Part shown: one piece after another, positions 45,780 through 56,897 of the stretch
Position numbering within the stretch: the stretch's first letter is position 1
How the letters are laid out: each line of letters begins with the position of its first letter
Assembly (NCBI RefSeq): GCF_016545825.1
Contig: NC_052612.1
Coordinates: 496,001-560,000 of the forward strand
Direction: 5' to 3'
Length of the DNA stretch: 64,000 bases
Source of the DNA: Eucalyptus grandis
Taxonomy: Eukaryota; Streptophyta; Magnoliopsida; Myrtales; Myrtaceae
Position numbers and translations under genes: made by a program
The notes under the pieces: generated by a model
What the model saw: the letters and a program-made list of their open reading frames with translations, nothing else
The model's database searches: none
What the model was told of the DNA's origin: nothing

Positions 45780-46542
45780 GACTCTCTTTCTCTCTCTACA
45801 CGGAGCACAGTTCTAGTCGCGTCTTCCCCCCGCCCTGACAGTTTCTCTCTCTAGACCATCGTCGCCGTCGCCGTCTTCATCGAGAGGAAGAGGAGTAGGC
45901 CTCGCCCCTGACCCGGCTTCCTCTCCGCCCCCTCCCCTGCGCGTCGACCTCTGACTCTGCCGAATTCCGTTTCTCCCGCCGAGGTAATCCGATGCTGAAT
46001 TCCGCTCTTCGGCGTTCGTTTCGATCGTCTTCAGGCCCGGCGGAATCTTAGCCTGATTGGGTTCTTTCGCAGCCCGGAATCCTCCGCTTTGCGTCCTTCG
46101 ATAAACTTCCATCGCTCATTTCGGGGGTTTTTCCCCCCTTTTTGTTCGAGTTTTTCATTTTTAGGGTTTTCTATGGCGCTGAATTGGGTGTTGCTGTCAC
46201 TCGTCCGGTCGATTTTGTCAGTGATTCCGATAGGATAATTCGATGTCGTGTCCACGTGCCTGTGAATTTTACTTGCTGTTCCGCGAATGTTGTCTGTCTC
46301 GTTGTAGTTTGATTGGCGGTGTCTCGATTTGAATCATTGAGGAGACGCCCTTTTTAATTCTGTTGGTAAATTTCGGTTCTGATATCTTGCTTCCCCTAAA
46401 AATGTAGTTTTTAGCCATTCAAGATTTTTTTTTTTTTTTTTAATTTCTTTACACATGCCTGCGAAGTGTATATTTAGAGTTTTAAGATTCTTTTTAATGC
46501 CCGGCGACTTAACATTTATGTTTTCTTACCTGTTCTAAGTAG
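45780..46542 (+). promoter_or_regulatory. PUX11 leader with probable 5'-UTR intron
   Basis: A CT-rich segment (45780-45860, 'ctctctttctctctctacac') gives way to GC-rich sequence and a good donor (gag|gtaatcc, about 45983). A matching acceptor (ttctaagtag) ends at 46542, exactly before the ATG. This indicates a leader intron of about 560 bases. Such leader introns often raise expression in plants; that role is not shown here. Confidence 0.6.
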
Positions 46543-49500
46543 ATGGAGCAGTCTCTGTTGTCTCTCACGCATAAAGGATCGATACTAGAAGCAATTTCTG
46601 AAGCCAAAATACAGAGGAAACTTTTCGTTGTCTACATTTCAGGTAATCGCTCTTTGATAATTAGGTTGTATTGCCTCGATCAGTACCGAAGAGTAAAACT
46701 GAGACAGGTGTTGAGACTCTTTTATTGCTGCTACTGCACATATGGAGCCCCTTTTGATTTCTTCGTCTTGTGTTCTCTGTCTCTTCTCTTTTAATATTTT
46801 CTCCTATATCCTTTATCTAGTGATGTAATGGTCTCTGTCGCTTTTAGCTGTTAGTCGTACCTAAGCTGCAAAAGTATCTGTGTAGAGGGAAGATTCTAGG
46901 ACCTTTTTTGGCCACTAATTAGGCTATTCGATTGTTTGATTCTTATATAAGAAGGATAGAGTTGATTTACATTTAGGATGTCACTAAATGTTTTCCTGTT
47001 GCCGCATGTCGATATAATGCTAATTGCTTGTAATCCTAGGTTAGGGTGCATCCTGTGGATTTAAGTTTGAAAGCATTTGGATACTGTTTATTTTTATCTA
47101 GGAGTTAAACCAGGAGGATCCATTGAACTTATGCTTTGAAGGAAAGGGAGCAGTTGATTGACTCCCGTGTACATTATATGTTTAAGTGCTGGCTCATGGA
47201 TGTGCTCATAACTTGTAGTCCTGGATGCAGATTTCTTTTCTTCTCTTTCATTTGAAAATTTCCCTTGATTTTGTACACTGCCTTGATTTTGTACACTGCA
47301 TTATTTTATATATATCCTTTTCCCTTTTTCTTACCCTGTAATCAGTACAGAGTAATTCTTTCTTGTCAATGCCATATTCTTGCTTCAGTATTCCTTCAAA
47401 AGCAATAGTTGGTCCGGGGGAGACCTTTTGTCAATCTAACGACAATAATCTTTTTTATTTCACTTAACATTAAGTTTACATGACCCCGCCTTTTCATCCA
47501 ATGGCAGGTGAAGATGGTGAATCAGCACGAATGGAAGAAACTACTTGGAGGGATTTCCGTGTAAGTTTTATGATTTAGTGCTCAAAGGGTGTTATCTAAG
47601 TAGGCTGTACAACTTTCATGCCATTGGGCTACTTTTTCTTTCAAATTTTTGTGGCTAATCCACTGCACTGTTGGCGCTTTGATGCTTCAATCAGGTGTCA
47701 GAGTCACTGTCCAAGTACTGCATCTTTCTTCATGTCCTCGAAGGAAGTACAGATGCCACTAACTTCTCGAAAATATGTATCCTTTTATTGGAGTGCTTCT
47801 CATTGAAATCATTTTGTTGGTCTTTATTTTTATTTTTTTACAATCATGACTGCTGTATTCTTCATGTTTTTACAAATTAATGTCTCTGTCACTTTCTGCA
47901 CTTTTTTCCTCTGCAAGATAATTTTAGCTTTTGTCCCAACAATGAGCATAGGAAATGTTTTTCTGCCACGTTTGAAGTTTTTTCTTCATGTGCATGAAAT
48001 TGCTTTTGTTTTATCCATTTTCTGTAGAAGTGTGAATTCCTCCCTCTGCATAATGTTTCGCTGTGGTATCAATTTTTTTAAGTAAAGACCCTATCCTTAC
48101 ATCAAGCTGTACAGATCCCCAGGGATCTGTTCCTTGCATTACAGCTGTTGGGTATAATGGTGTGAAACTTTGGGAAAATGGTGTGTTATATCTGTTCTTT
48201 TTCCCAAGTATCAGTTGCATTATTTGATGAAATTCTTTTGTTTAATACTTGTTTCTCTTGTATGTTTAGAGGGATTTATCAGTGCTGAAGATCTAGCATT
48301 AGGCCTTGAAAAGGCATGGTTGAGTCTACATATTCAGGTATGCCACCGTGGTCATTCTTACTATGCTGAAGACTTTCTTTGATGAGTTATTACTGGCTTG
48401 GTTACCCTTTTAGTATAATCCTTCAAAAGTATGGTGCTCTTTAAAGAACTTATTGTCTACTATTGTTTTCCATAGTTTATAAAAGAAGCTTGTTTAGGTC
48501 AAAAGGGAAATGAGGGTGGCATTTTCAGCGCTACATGATTTTACTCTCAGTCCCTTCAACATCTAAAATTGAGTTGGTTTGGCTAAGCAGTGGTCTTTTA
48601 TGGTGCTCTTTGGTTTTAAGCCTTGCTAGTTTTTGCATAATCTTTCTTCATGGAATGTTTTGTTTTTTTCTCTTGAGTTTTGTTGACTGGTCTTACTTCT
48701 CATTAGGACTTCACTTCCGCTATTTTGCACCTATACATTTTAGAATATATAGATTATCTCACACCTACCCCTATATCCTTATTCGTACTCACCAGAATTG
48801 AATTGTATGTTTTGAACATTAAGGCATACTTATAGGTTGGAAGGCCTCTCCATCATTTGGTTAAGTTGGGAAAAGTTTTCTGTCCATCCTACAACAAATT
48901 TCAATGGGCAATCTCGAGTTCTCCTCTTTGGGGCTAAGCTTGTCCTGATTCCCCTAGACCTGATTTATAGGAAAATTTACCATACATACTAATAATAAAC
49001 TGTCTAGATACTCCTATCTTTCGAGTGTTGCATCTGGCGACCCTGTATACTTTAAAATTGATGATATTTGTCGTTGCACTGTGTGTATTGAATTAAGTAG
49101 TCCATTCATCCCACATTTATAAGTCTTTTTAACAGAATCTTCCTATGTGGCAGGCTCAAAGGATGCCTTGTCACTTAAGCTTTTTGGAAATTCTAATGGA
49201 AGTTGGATGTATGGATTATGTTCTTAACTATGTGGTGTTCAAACACTAATAACCCCGATTTGAAAACAAAGGGTTCTTTGGATGAAAACTCCAATTTCTC
49301 CTATACATTTTAAAGTAATGAGCAGGCTCGAAGAATGCCCTTATGGTTAGTGTGGGGCCCACATTGGCCTGGGCCAATTTCTAGGCCTAATAATTTCCCA
49401 AAATAAACCTTTGGTTGGGTCTTCATTTCTGCTGATCCACATGTGAAATATCAAAGACTTAAAAATCTTGACTTCATGATATTTTCGCTAAATTTGGAGG

Positions 49501-52500
49501 TGACTAGACTTATCTAAGCAGTTTTGTTATCACATTAGGTGCCTTCTTGATACAAAATATCTAGTTATTTTTCTGTTTAGATGATTCCCATGAACAAAGC
49601 TAGTTTTCAGCTCTTTTATATGTACCTGGAATGAGATTGTAACTTTTGCATGTCCTATTCAGTCATAGGAAGTTCATTCAACAACTGTTTCAACTCTTTC
49701 CTTTTAAATCATGCAGGTTAAACCCATTTTTAATCATGATACAACAAACCCCAAGCACAATCATTAGGAGCATTGGCTTTGATACCTACAATGAATTTTT
49801 AGCCATCTTTAAAATGTGTTTTGATGAAAACTATTAATGGGTTAGAAACAATAACGGACCTGTTTTTCAGCTGCACATTGTACTGTATCATTGAACTATT
49901 GGATAACGAACTAATAGGGGTGGAATGGGAAAAAGTCAATTTACTTGTTCGTGTTCTTTATCTTTTTCACTTGTCTGGAGTTATGGATACATCTAATTTG
50001 TATGTAGTCCTCCAGTACTTGGTCTATAAGAATCATATCTGATATTCACAATTAAAGACACAATCATAAAGGAAGGCATATATTAGTCAATGAAAGAAGC
50101 TGAAGGTGGCATTAGACCACCTCTACATCATTATTAGCTCCATCCTGATTTCGTCTCTAGATTTTTAATTCTCGAGGGGTACTAGTTTGCTACTGAGGTG
50201 GAAAAAGGATATCTTGATGTGCATATTGATAGCTCAATAATTCCTGGTATCCTTTATCAGCAGTTTTTCAGATGGTAAATTTTAAATTTTCTGGTGATGA
50301 CTTGCGCATGTGCAAATGCACTCATATATTCTCTAAACAACTGCTAGCTATTGTAGGAAACAACTGCTAGTGTTTTGACTGCAGCACTCGCTGCTAGAAA
50401 TTCTGAACCATCTGGTTCTCATGCTTCAAGTACGGCTTCAATAGAGCAAGGTAGTTCTTCAAGAACAGCTGTTAATGCTTCATCTGACGAGCACAATCAA
50501 GGGTCTGATACTGTACCTTTCGTGTCCACTGAGATACTCGAGGAAAAAAGATGCTGTGAAGACATTGCTGAGGTTTAATTCATATTCCGCCATTACCTAT
50601 TGTGTACCTGTTTTGTTTATTTATTACAAGCCTCTTATTTTACGTTATGCGCAATCTGTCATAATGTGGCAGAAAATTGATGATGACAAGCCATCTTTAA
50701 AGGCAGACTTTCAAGATGACTCAGGGAGTCTTGGGGATGAGAAATCCTCTTCTTCAGTTGGGGCATCTAAAGGATCAGGAGATCCTAGTTCATCTGATCT
50801 TGGCAACAACTCAGATGATCACAAGTCTTCCCACATTGAAAAAAGAAATTATGTCTCAGAGGAAGCTGCGAAATGCTCATTGGAGATTTCAGAAATCCCA
50901 GAGTCAAACTCTAAAGAATCAAATGTAACTTCATCAGAGGAAAAGCCTCGTTCTGTGGAGGATGTAGATGTTGATTTGACTTGCAAACGTCCCAGTAGTA
51001 GTCAATCAATGGATGTCCATTTAAATATCCGCTTGCCCAACAGTATAAGTCTTCAACACAAGTTCTCTGTGACAAACTCTTTGAGAGCGGTCAAAGAGTA
51101 TGTGAATGAAAATCAAGATAGTAACTTTCACTCCTACAATTTGGCCATTCCATATCCTCGAAAGATATTTACTGATCAAGGTATGATTATGCAGATCTTT
51201 TCTGGACCCCTCTTTAATTAGAGTGACTAATTTATCAAATCAATCACTTTATTTTGTGGTTAAGCAATTCTTTTAGCTTATCTTTAAGCATCATTTCTTA
51301 CATTCTTGTGATGAAGGAACTACTTTTAGTCCGTTCACTTTTCTAGATTTGGATTTTTTTGGCTTGTATGTTTTGGTTTGTCTATGGAGCATGAGTCTTG
51401 CTATGTCTTTGGGTTTACCTTTTAAGTGAAGTATTTTATTGGGCAACTTTAGTTTTCGCGGGAAAAATATTTGCATTTTTCTGTTTGGAATGGCTTGCAG
51501 TAATCAATAAGGATAGGGTGGCGGAAACATGTTAAACCCTATAGATATGACTCAGCATGTGGCCACAGATAATATCAACAAAACGCTTTTATGGAGTTTC
51601 CTCAACCCAAGACCGAAACTGACTGAGGGAATTGAGACATGTATTACAAGGCTAGAAGGACTAGACTACCTGAGTTGATAATCTGAATATACTGTCAAGA
51701 CGTGAGTTTGGTTCTGGCTAGAAAGATAGGTACCAACCTGAGCAGGAGACAGGCTTCGAGAAACAACTTTACCTGAGAACTGAAGCAGTTAGGAAAGAAA
51801 GGATAGTTGAAATTTTTACTTCAGTCTGGCAAGACTGTTTTGATCTCTCATGTGTGGGGTGATAAGAAGGGTAGTTGAATTTTCAGCTCAGTCTGGGCAG
51901 GCTGTGCTGGTTTCTCTTTTGTGGGTTAATTTCCTTACCCAGAGGGAACCACTTAACAGTAAAGGCATGGTGATGAGCAATGTTAAATTTAAGAACATGG
52001 CCATGTTGGTGCTTTTGTATGCATAACAGTCTGGCAAGACTGTTTTGATCTCTCTGGAAACGGTTGATAGCAAGATGATTGTAGCGCCATTATCCTGAGG
52101 TCAAGGGACGAATCCATTGTTTCTGAAACACTTAAGGACAGCTAGACATACTTGATATAGTAGGATCATGGAACATGACATTCAGGATATCTAATTACTC
52201 AGAGAAATCTGACATATCTATGTTGAACGTCCATTTTTAGATCTGCTTCTTGAATTGATTAGTTTCTCAGCTTTGGGACAAGAATTTTTATTTTAACCCC
52301 TAGTCAGGTAAGTAGCATTCAAAAGAATGTGCTAATTTTCAGTGTCACTCAACTTTTGTAGACATTGTCAAATTTGTGAGTATTATTGTTATTTAATTTG
52401 GAGAGTGCAAGAGTTTATGGTAAAATAGTTGGTATAATCACGCTCCCTTTTTTTGGATATCATACGGTGGTAACACCTGTGAAATATTAGATTGAATTCA

Positions 52501-54015
52501 AGTGTGATATAAGTGTCTCTATTCCCTGTGGCTCCCTGCAATGCTGTCTCTTATGCATGTCCATAATCCAGAAGTTTTAGTGTTATCATGTCATGTTTGG
52601 TTTGTCTGCCAATCTCTTAGGCAGTAATTTCATTTCATTCACATGGATCTTTATTTTCCCTTATAGCAGTGTGCTTGCCATAAAATGTTATCCTCTTCCA
52701 GCTAAAATGCTGTTTATAAGTTCACATTGCATCTTTTATGTTGTCTGTGTAGATTTGGACAGATCTTTGTTGGAGCTGGAACTGGTTGGTAGACAAGCAT
52801 TGATAGTGGTTCCGCTAGAAAGAGGTACAAATCATAATAGAGGAGGTTCCCTGTCCCAGCACCAACCAAGTTCAACTGATGATTCTTCTGATGGAAATAA
52901 TGGAGGATACTTTGGAATTGTGAGAAGGATCTTGTCCTACGTGAATCCACTTTCTTATCTTGGAGGTGCATTCCGCTCATCAGGTTTGACATGGGATTAA
53001 ATAGCTCGTAGCAGAACCTCTGTCTCTCTAATTATGATAAGTTTGATCTCATTGTGTTGACTTGGTTTGAATTTGATAACATCTTCCTAGTTTCCATTGC
53101 CCCCGCATAAGCATCAAATTAGGCATTGATGTGGTCTATCACATTCAAGATTCTTCTAATTTTTTTGGTAAAAAACCGGATGTTCATTCAAAAGGACTGG
53201 AAGCATTGTCCACGAGTACATCAGTGCCATGAGCAGGTGTCATACAAAAATCAGAATGCAACAAAACAGCATTGTTGCTTACCAGATAGTTCATAGATAG
53301 ATTACACTTGAAGCTTCTATTTATGAGTAAATTATGGATGTGGTTTTTGGATATGGATGTGAAGTTTCTCATGCAGTCATTTTATTTGTGGCTTTCTTGT
53401 TATTGAGTGGTGGAATTTTATTAACATAGGAAAAAGTTTTGAAGTGATGGATGAAGTTCATTGAACTCTTTCAGACTGACGCACTCCTTTAGTTCACTGG
53501 ATGAATGTGATTGCTGCTTATGTTGAGTGAGTCACGCACATAGATTTTACTTGCGGGAGCTGTGGTGGTATCTATGAATGCCAATTGCTATGGTAATGAT
53601 GGGTGCCATGCCTGGCAAGTCTTGTGCATTACGTCGTCCTTCTGGAGCCGAAATTTTTGCTTCAGTGCAGCTTCTGCCATTGCTTTCTAAGACTAGATTT
53701 TGCTTATGTAGCTTAATTGATCTGGAAAAGAACCGTATTGACTCTGTATATATTGACGTTGATGCTTCAGATCCTAATCTTCCCCCTCAAAATAACTCGA
53801 CAAGAACAGAAGGACGGAATCTCCGTGACTCGACAAATCAGAACACTTCCACGGGAAGCAGAACTGAGGGCGGGAGCAGGAGAACAATGTCATCCCCTTT
53901 TGGTAGCAACATACATACTCTGAAGCATGACGAAGATGATAATCGTTTCAGCGATAGAAATTCTTTCTGGAATGGGAACTCTACGCAGTATGGCGGCAAT
54001 GGCGATGAAAGATAG
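46543..54015 (+). CDS. PUX11: UBX domain-containing protein, plant PUX11 type
   Basis: Nine coding exons join in frame: 46543-46642, 47508-47560, 47695-47776, 48115-48180, 48270-48337, 50357-50572, 50673-51180, 52753-52983 and 53771-54015 (522 residues; the Arabidopsis protein is of similar length). The N-terminal part (MEQSLLSLTHKGSILEAISE, RKLFVVYISG, SVPCITAVGYNGVKLW, GFISAEDLALGLEKAWLSLH) is the thioredoxin-like UAS domain. A Ser/Asp/Glu-rich linker follows, then the UBX fold (DVHLNIRLPNSISLQHKFSV, VKEYVNEN, LAIPYPRKIFTDQDLDRSLL, ELVGRQALIVVP). The C-terminus has SNIHTLKHDEDDNRFSDRNS and FWNGNSTQYGG, typical of the family. PUX proteins bind the AAA-ATPase CDC48 and link it to ubiquitinated cargo. 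The acceptor at 48114 was chosen because it gives the conserved Y-P-Q-x-S-V-P-C; the earlier AG near 48087 would insert ten extra residues. No lesion seen. Confidence 0.94.
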
Positions 54016-54350
54016 GATGTGATTATATGAATATGTTAATGTTTTTGTTTTCCTCTTGTTTCTTTTTCAGGCCGGTGTTAATGGTATATACAGATGTGAA
54101 ATAATGGAGTCGGGATGGATGCTTGATCAGTGATGTTCAGATCTTCCTATAGTGAAATTGCAATATATAATCCAAAATTTGTGAAGTTGGTTGGTGCTTT
54201 ATGTTTTGCATCCTATGATGGACTGGGTTCCGAGATTTCGTGGCTGGGAAAAGGCAGTGATGCTCGTGGGGAGAGCACGGCCGAAATCGGGGCAGCAAGG
54301 TTATAGGTGGCAGTTGGCTGCCGGGTTGTAAGTTGGCCGATCTAATTTTG
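54016..54350 (+). other. PUX11 3' flank
   Basis: Probable 3' untranslated region and terminator-side DNA of PUX11. No coding potential is seen. Confidence 0.4.
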
Positions 54351-54677
54351 TCTCCTAAAATTTTCAAGCAACAGAAACGAGTAAGGTAATTTGATTTTGT
54401 TCAAGTGATTTTGCACATACGAGGCAAGAAAGAACGGTTTCAATTTCCGTATAGATTTCACTTAATATCTAGAACTTACCTATTAAAATATGTTCCTTTT
54501 TTTTTGGAACCTGAAACTTAGCCTACATATCCTGTAATTTCGAATCTATCATGTCATAAGTTTTAGGGTCGGCTCCAAGGTCTACTTAGGTTTTGCATTT
54601 TTATCAATTAAATTATAATTTTTAATAGTCACTACTTGTTTACAGTTCACTCACCATAATTTACATTTAAATACATG

Positions 54678-54780
54678 AAAAATATGAAACATTAATAATT
54701 AAAAAGTCTTAGTCATAAAATGGAAGCTCAATATGAAACATTAATAATTAAAAATTTTAATCATAAAATGGAAATTTAAA
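54678..54780. repeat. Tandem repeat, two units of about 51 bases
   Basis: The phrase 'aatatgaaacattaataatt' followed by 'aaaa..(c)tta(g/a)tcataaaatgga' occurs at 54679 and again at 54731 with few changes. Confidence 0.85.
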
Positions 54781-55511
54781 TTAGTAATTTCAGATTATAC
54801 ACTCGTCATCAAAGGTTATGAAATATCACAAGATTACATAAAGATATAAATCAAGAAAAACATAAAAATTTATTCAAAATTATAGATGATAAGTTTTGAG
54901 TGAAACCTACCATCAAAATAAGTTTTTCAATTTTTGGAACATGGAATCTAACTTGCATATTTTGAAATTAGGGGAGCCAGTAAATTTTCATCGGTTTAGT
55001 TCTAAGAATTTTTTGTTTTTGATTGAATGTTTAATTCTAAGGTTGCATATTCTATTTCAGAGTCATGCTGCTCATTTTACGAGGGAGGAAATCTTCCTTC
55101 GAAAAGCCATGTGAAATTAAAAAAGTAAAAAAAGAAAAAAAGAAAACAAAATTGATGTTTTGAGCAATGTTGTGGAGGATGATGAGCAAAGAGTCAAAAC
55201 TCAGGATATATGAAGGGCCACGTCGGCCTTGCACGGTAGGGAGTGGCGGTCGGGCTCCCCACGAGCCACTCCGCATTAAAACTAAAACCCTTTCTCTCCT
55301 TCACTCACTGACTCCCCAAATCGTCGAGAAATCTATACCCATTCACGAATGCAAGAAACCATACATAACACGGAAATAACCTGCCCCAACTACACCACTC
55401 TCCTACCCGTGGCCTGCCAATTGATCGCGAACTACCAACTAGACAGTGACAAATCAGACTCGACTGCTGCCAGGAACCAAACCATGCACAGACAGGAGCT
55501 TCGTAAAAAAC

Positions 55512-55930
55512 CTGCTGGCATCCTCGGGGCTGAACTTGACATCGTCGCACCCAAGCTCTGGGCGAAGGCTGCCATCCTCCTGGCAATGTCAATCGCCTCC
55601 TGTTTGCTCTTCTTCCGCTTATTCCATGTGGATCCCGCTGGTGGCGATGAACGTGCGGATCCGCGAACCAGATGGCATCCCAGGCAGCCTGGATGTCCTT
55701 CTCGTTGCCCCGGGAGAGGCCACAGATGACGGGGACGTAGCTGTGGGGCTCGACGGCGTTGCCGACCTCGAGGGCAATGGCCTTGACGGCGTCGAAGTTG
55801 TCTTGGGAGGCAGCGGGGAACCCGGCCTGGATGATGTCGACGCGGAGCTTGGCAAGCTGGCGGGCGATGTCAAGCTTCTCCTCGGAGGTCATGGTGGCGC
55901 TGGGGGACTGCTCGCCGTTGCGGAGGGTAC
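55512..55930 (-). pseudogene. IPMS: 2-isopropylmalate synthase exon 1 fragment, inverted
   Basis: On the minus strand the copy opens inside the catalytic motif as [18 protein letters not shown] (the family has TLRDGEQ, so the metal-binding Asp is Asn). It continues [39 protein letters not shown] and [14 protein letters not shown] frameshift follows, after which another frame carries [18 protein letters not shown] right after HME and a further 1-base loss at the conserved S-L-G-C-D-D break it again. It ends SPEDASR at a GTTTTT donor. 2-isopropylmalate synthase commits 2-oxoisovalerate and acetyl-CoA to leucine synthesis in plastids. The exon lacks its transit peptide and is inverted relative to its own promoter remnant at 55209-55325. 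Confidence 0.85.
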
Positions 55931-55935
55931 TTCTG

Positions 55936-56430
55936 ATATCGATTCAACAATTTTATAGGTAGAGGAGTACTCGGGCTTGCATGCACAACCTCATAAAGCT
56001 ATTGTTGGAGCTAATGTGAACTTTGAGTTTGTGGCTTCTTTTCACCTATTTGCTTGCTTTTCTTGAATAATTTCTTTAGTAATTTCTCTGGCAATTCATT
56101 TTAGATGCCTAATTGTTAATGCTCTTGGTGGGATAAATCTCCTATCGGTTACTTATTATATGGTGCGAAAACTTTTGCCATCATTTTAATTGTGGACTCT
56201 GCTTAAGGAGCTTAAATTGATATCTTATGGTCTTTTAACGTTGCCAAGTCAAATTTTCTTTTATTCTATTGCCTAGTTTACTGCTGGAACCATGACATTT
56301 TTACCTCAAGACATTGATTCTAGAAGCAATAAATACTACTCTTCCGGCTTTTGTTCTGTTCCAGATGATGTTTTCTTTAGCCGCTAAACTTGAAGGAGCT
56401 GATTTAAGCTTTGGTAGCAATTTTAGGAGA
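55936..56430. other. Intergenic, no gene seen
   Basis: No recognisable motif. It begins at the broken edge of the inverted exon. Confidence 0.4.
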
Positions 56431-56431
56431 T

Positions 56432-56660
56432 CTATCTTAGGTTTTGTAGAGACTGACGTTTGGTGGTTGTTGATGTGGTTGTGAATGGTGGATATGCTTG
56501 GAGGCGCAGCGCACAATCTAAACACGTAAAATAGATGACAGAGGATTCGTCAATCCTGGAAGGAATAGAATAAGAATACCACGGCCGTGAGGCTGTAAAT
56601 GGTCCAATCATAAATAGATGGTCTATAGATTGACCCAAACATTTGCATAATGAACACCAC
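56432..56660 (-). pseudogene. LINE zinc-knuckle (zf-RVT-like) remnant
   Basis: A minus-strand frame reads LWCSLCKCLGQSIDHLFMIG and then PFTASRP. This resembles the Cys-x-x-Cys ... SxDHLF ... CPFA motif at the end of plant LINE reverse transcriptases, with the final Cys replaced. The neighbouring polymerase is absent. This is a short fragment, so the match is tentative. Confidence 0.4.
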
Positions 56661-56897
56661 TTTTGAAGAGATTAATTGAGCTATGGTAAGAATTTTAGAG
56701 ACCGCAACCTCTTTAGATCTTTCAAGAACCAAACAGGTCTTCAGTTTTCTTCATATTCCTCTTTGAAAACATTGAGAGTATCATTTTGTTTGTCTCCTAG
56801 TTTGAAGAAGACTCTTTTCAATTTTCAGAAAACTATAAAGCAAAGAAAATTGCCACACGTATCCATTTTCTTGGCCGCCGCTGAAATTATAAGTATA

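Larger units (their letters stand above)
54350..55935. repeat. Segmental duplicate, copy 1 (with 61440-62990)
   Basis: Homology to copy 2 shows at several points in the same order: 54360-54415 (caagcaacagaaacgagtaa, gtaatttga) with 61460-61510; 55209-55325 (ggccacgtcggcc...cactcactgactccccaaat) with 62112-62220; and the isopropylmalate synthase exon, which in copy 1 is inverted. The AT-rich stretches between are too diverged to align by eye. Confidence 0.6.

Noticed and set aside
48088..48114. Earlier acceptor for PUX11 exon 4
   Set aside because: It keeps the frame but inserts ten residues that break the conserved Y-P-Q-x-S-V-P-C. The acceptor at 48114 restores it exactly.
55446..55958. Plus-strand 170-codon open frame
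   Set aside because: Complement of the inverted isopropylmalate synthase exon.
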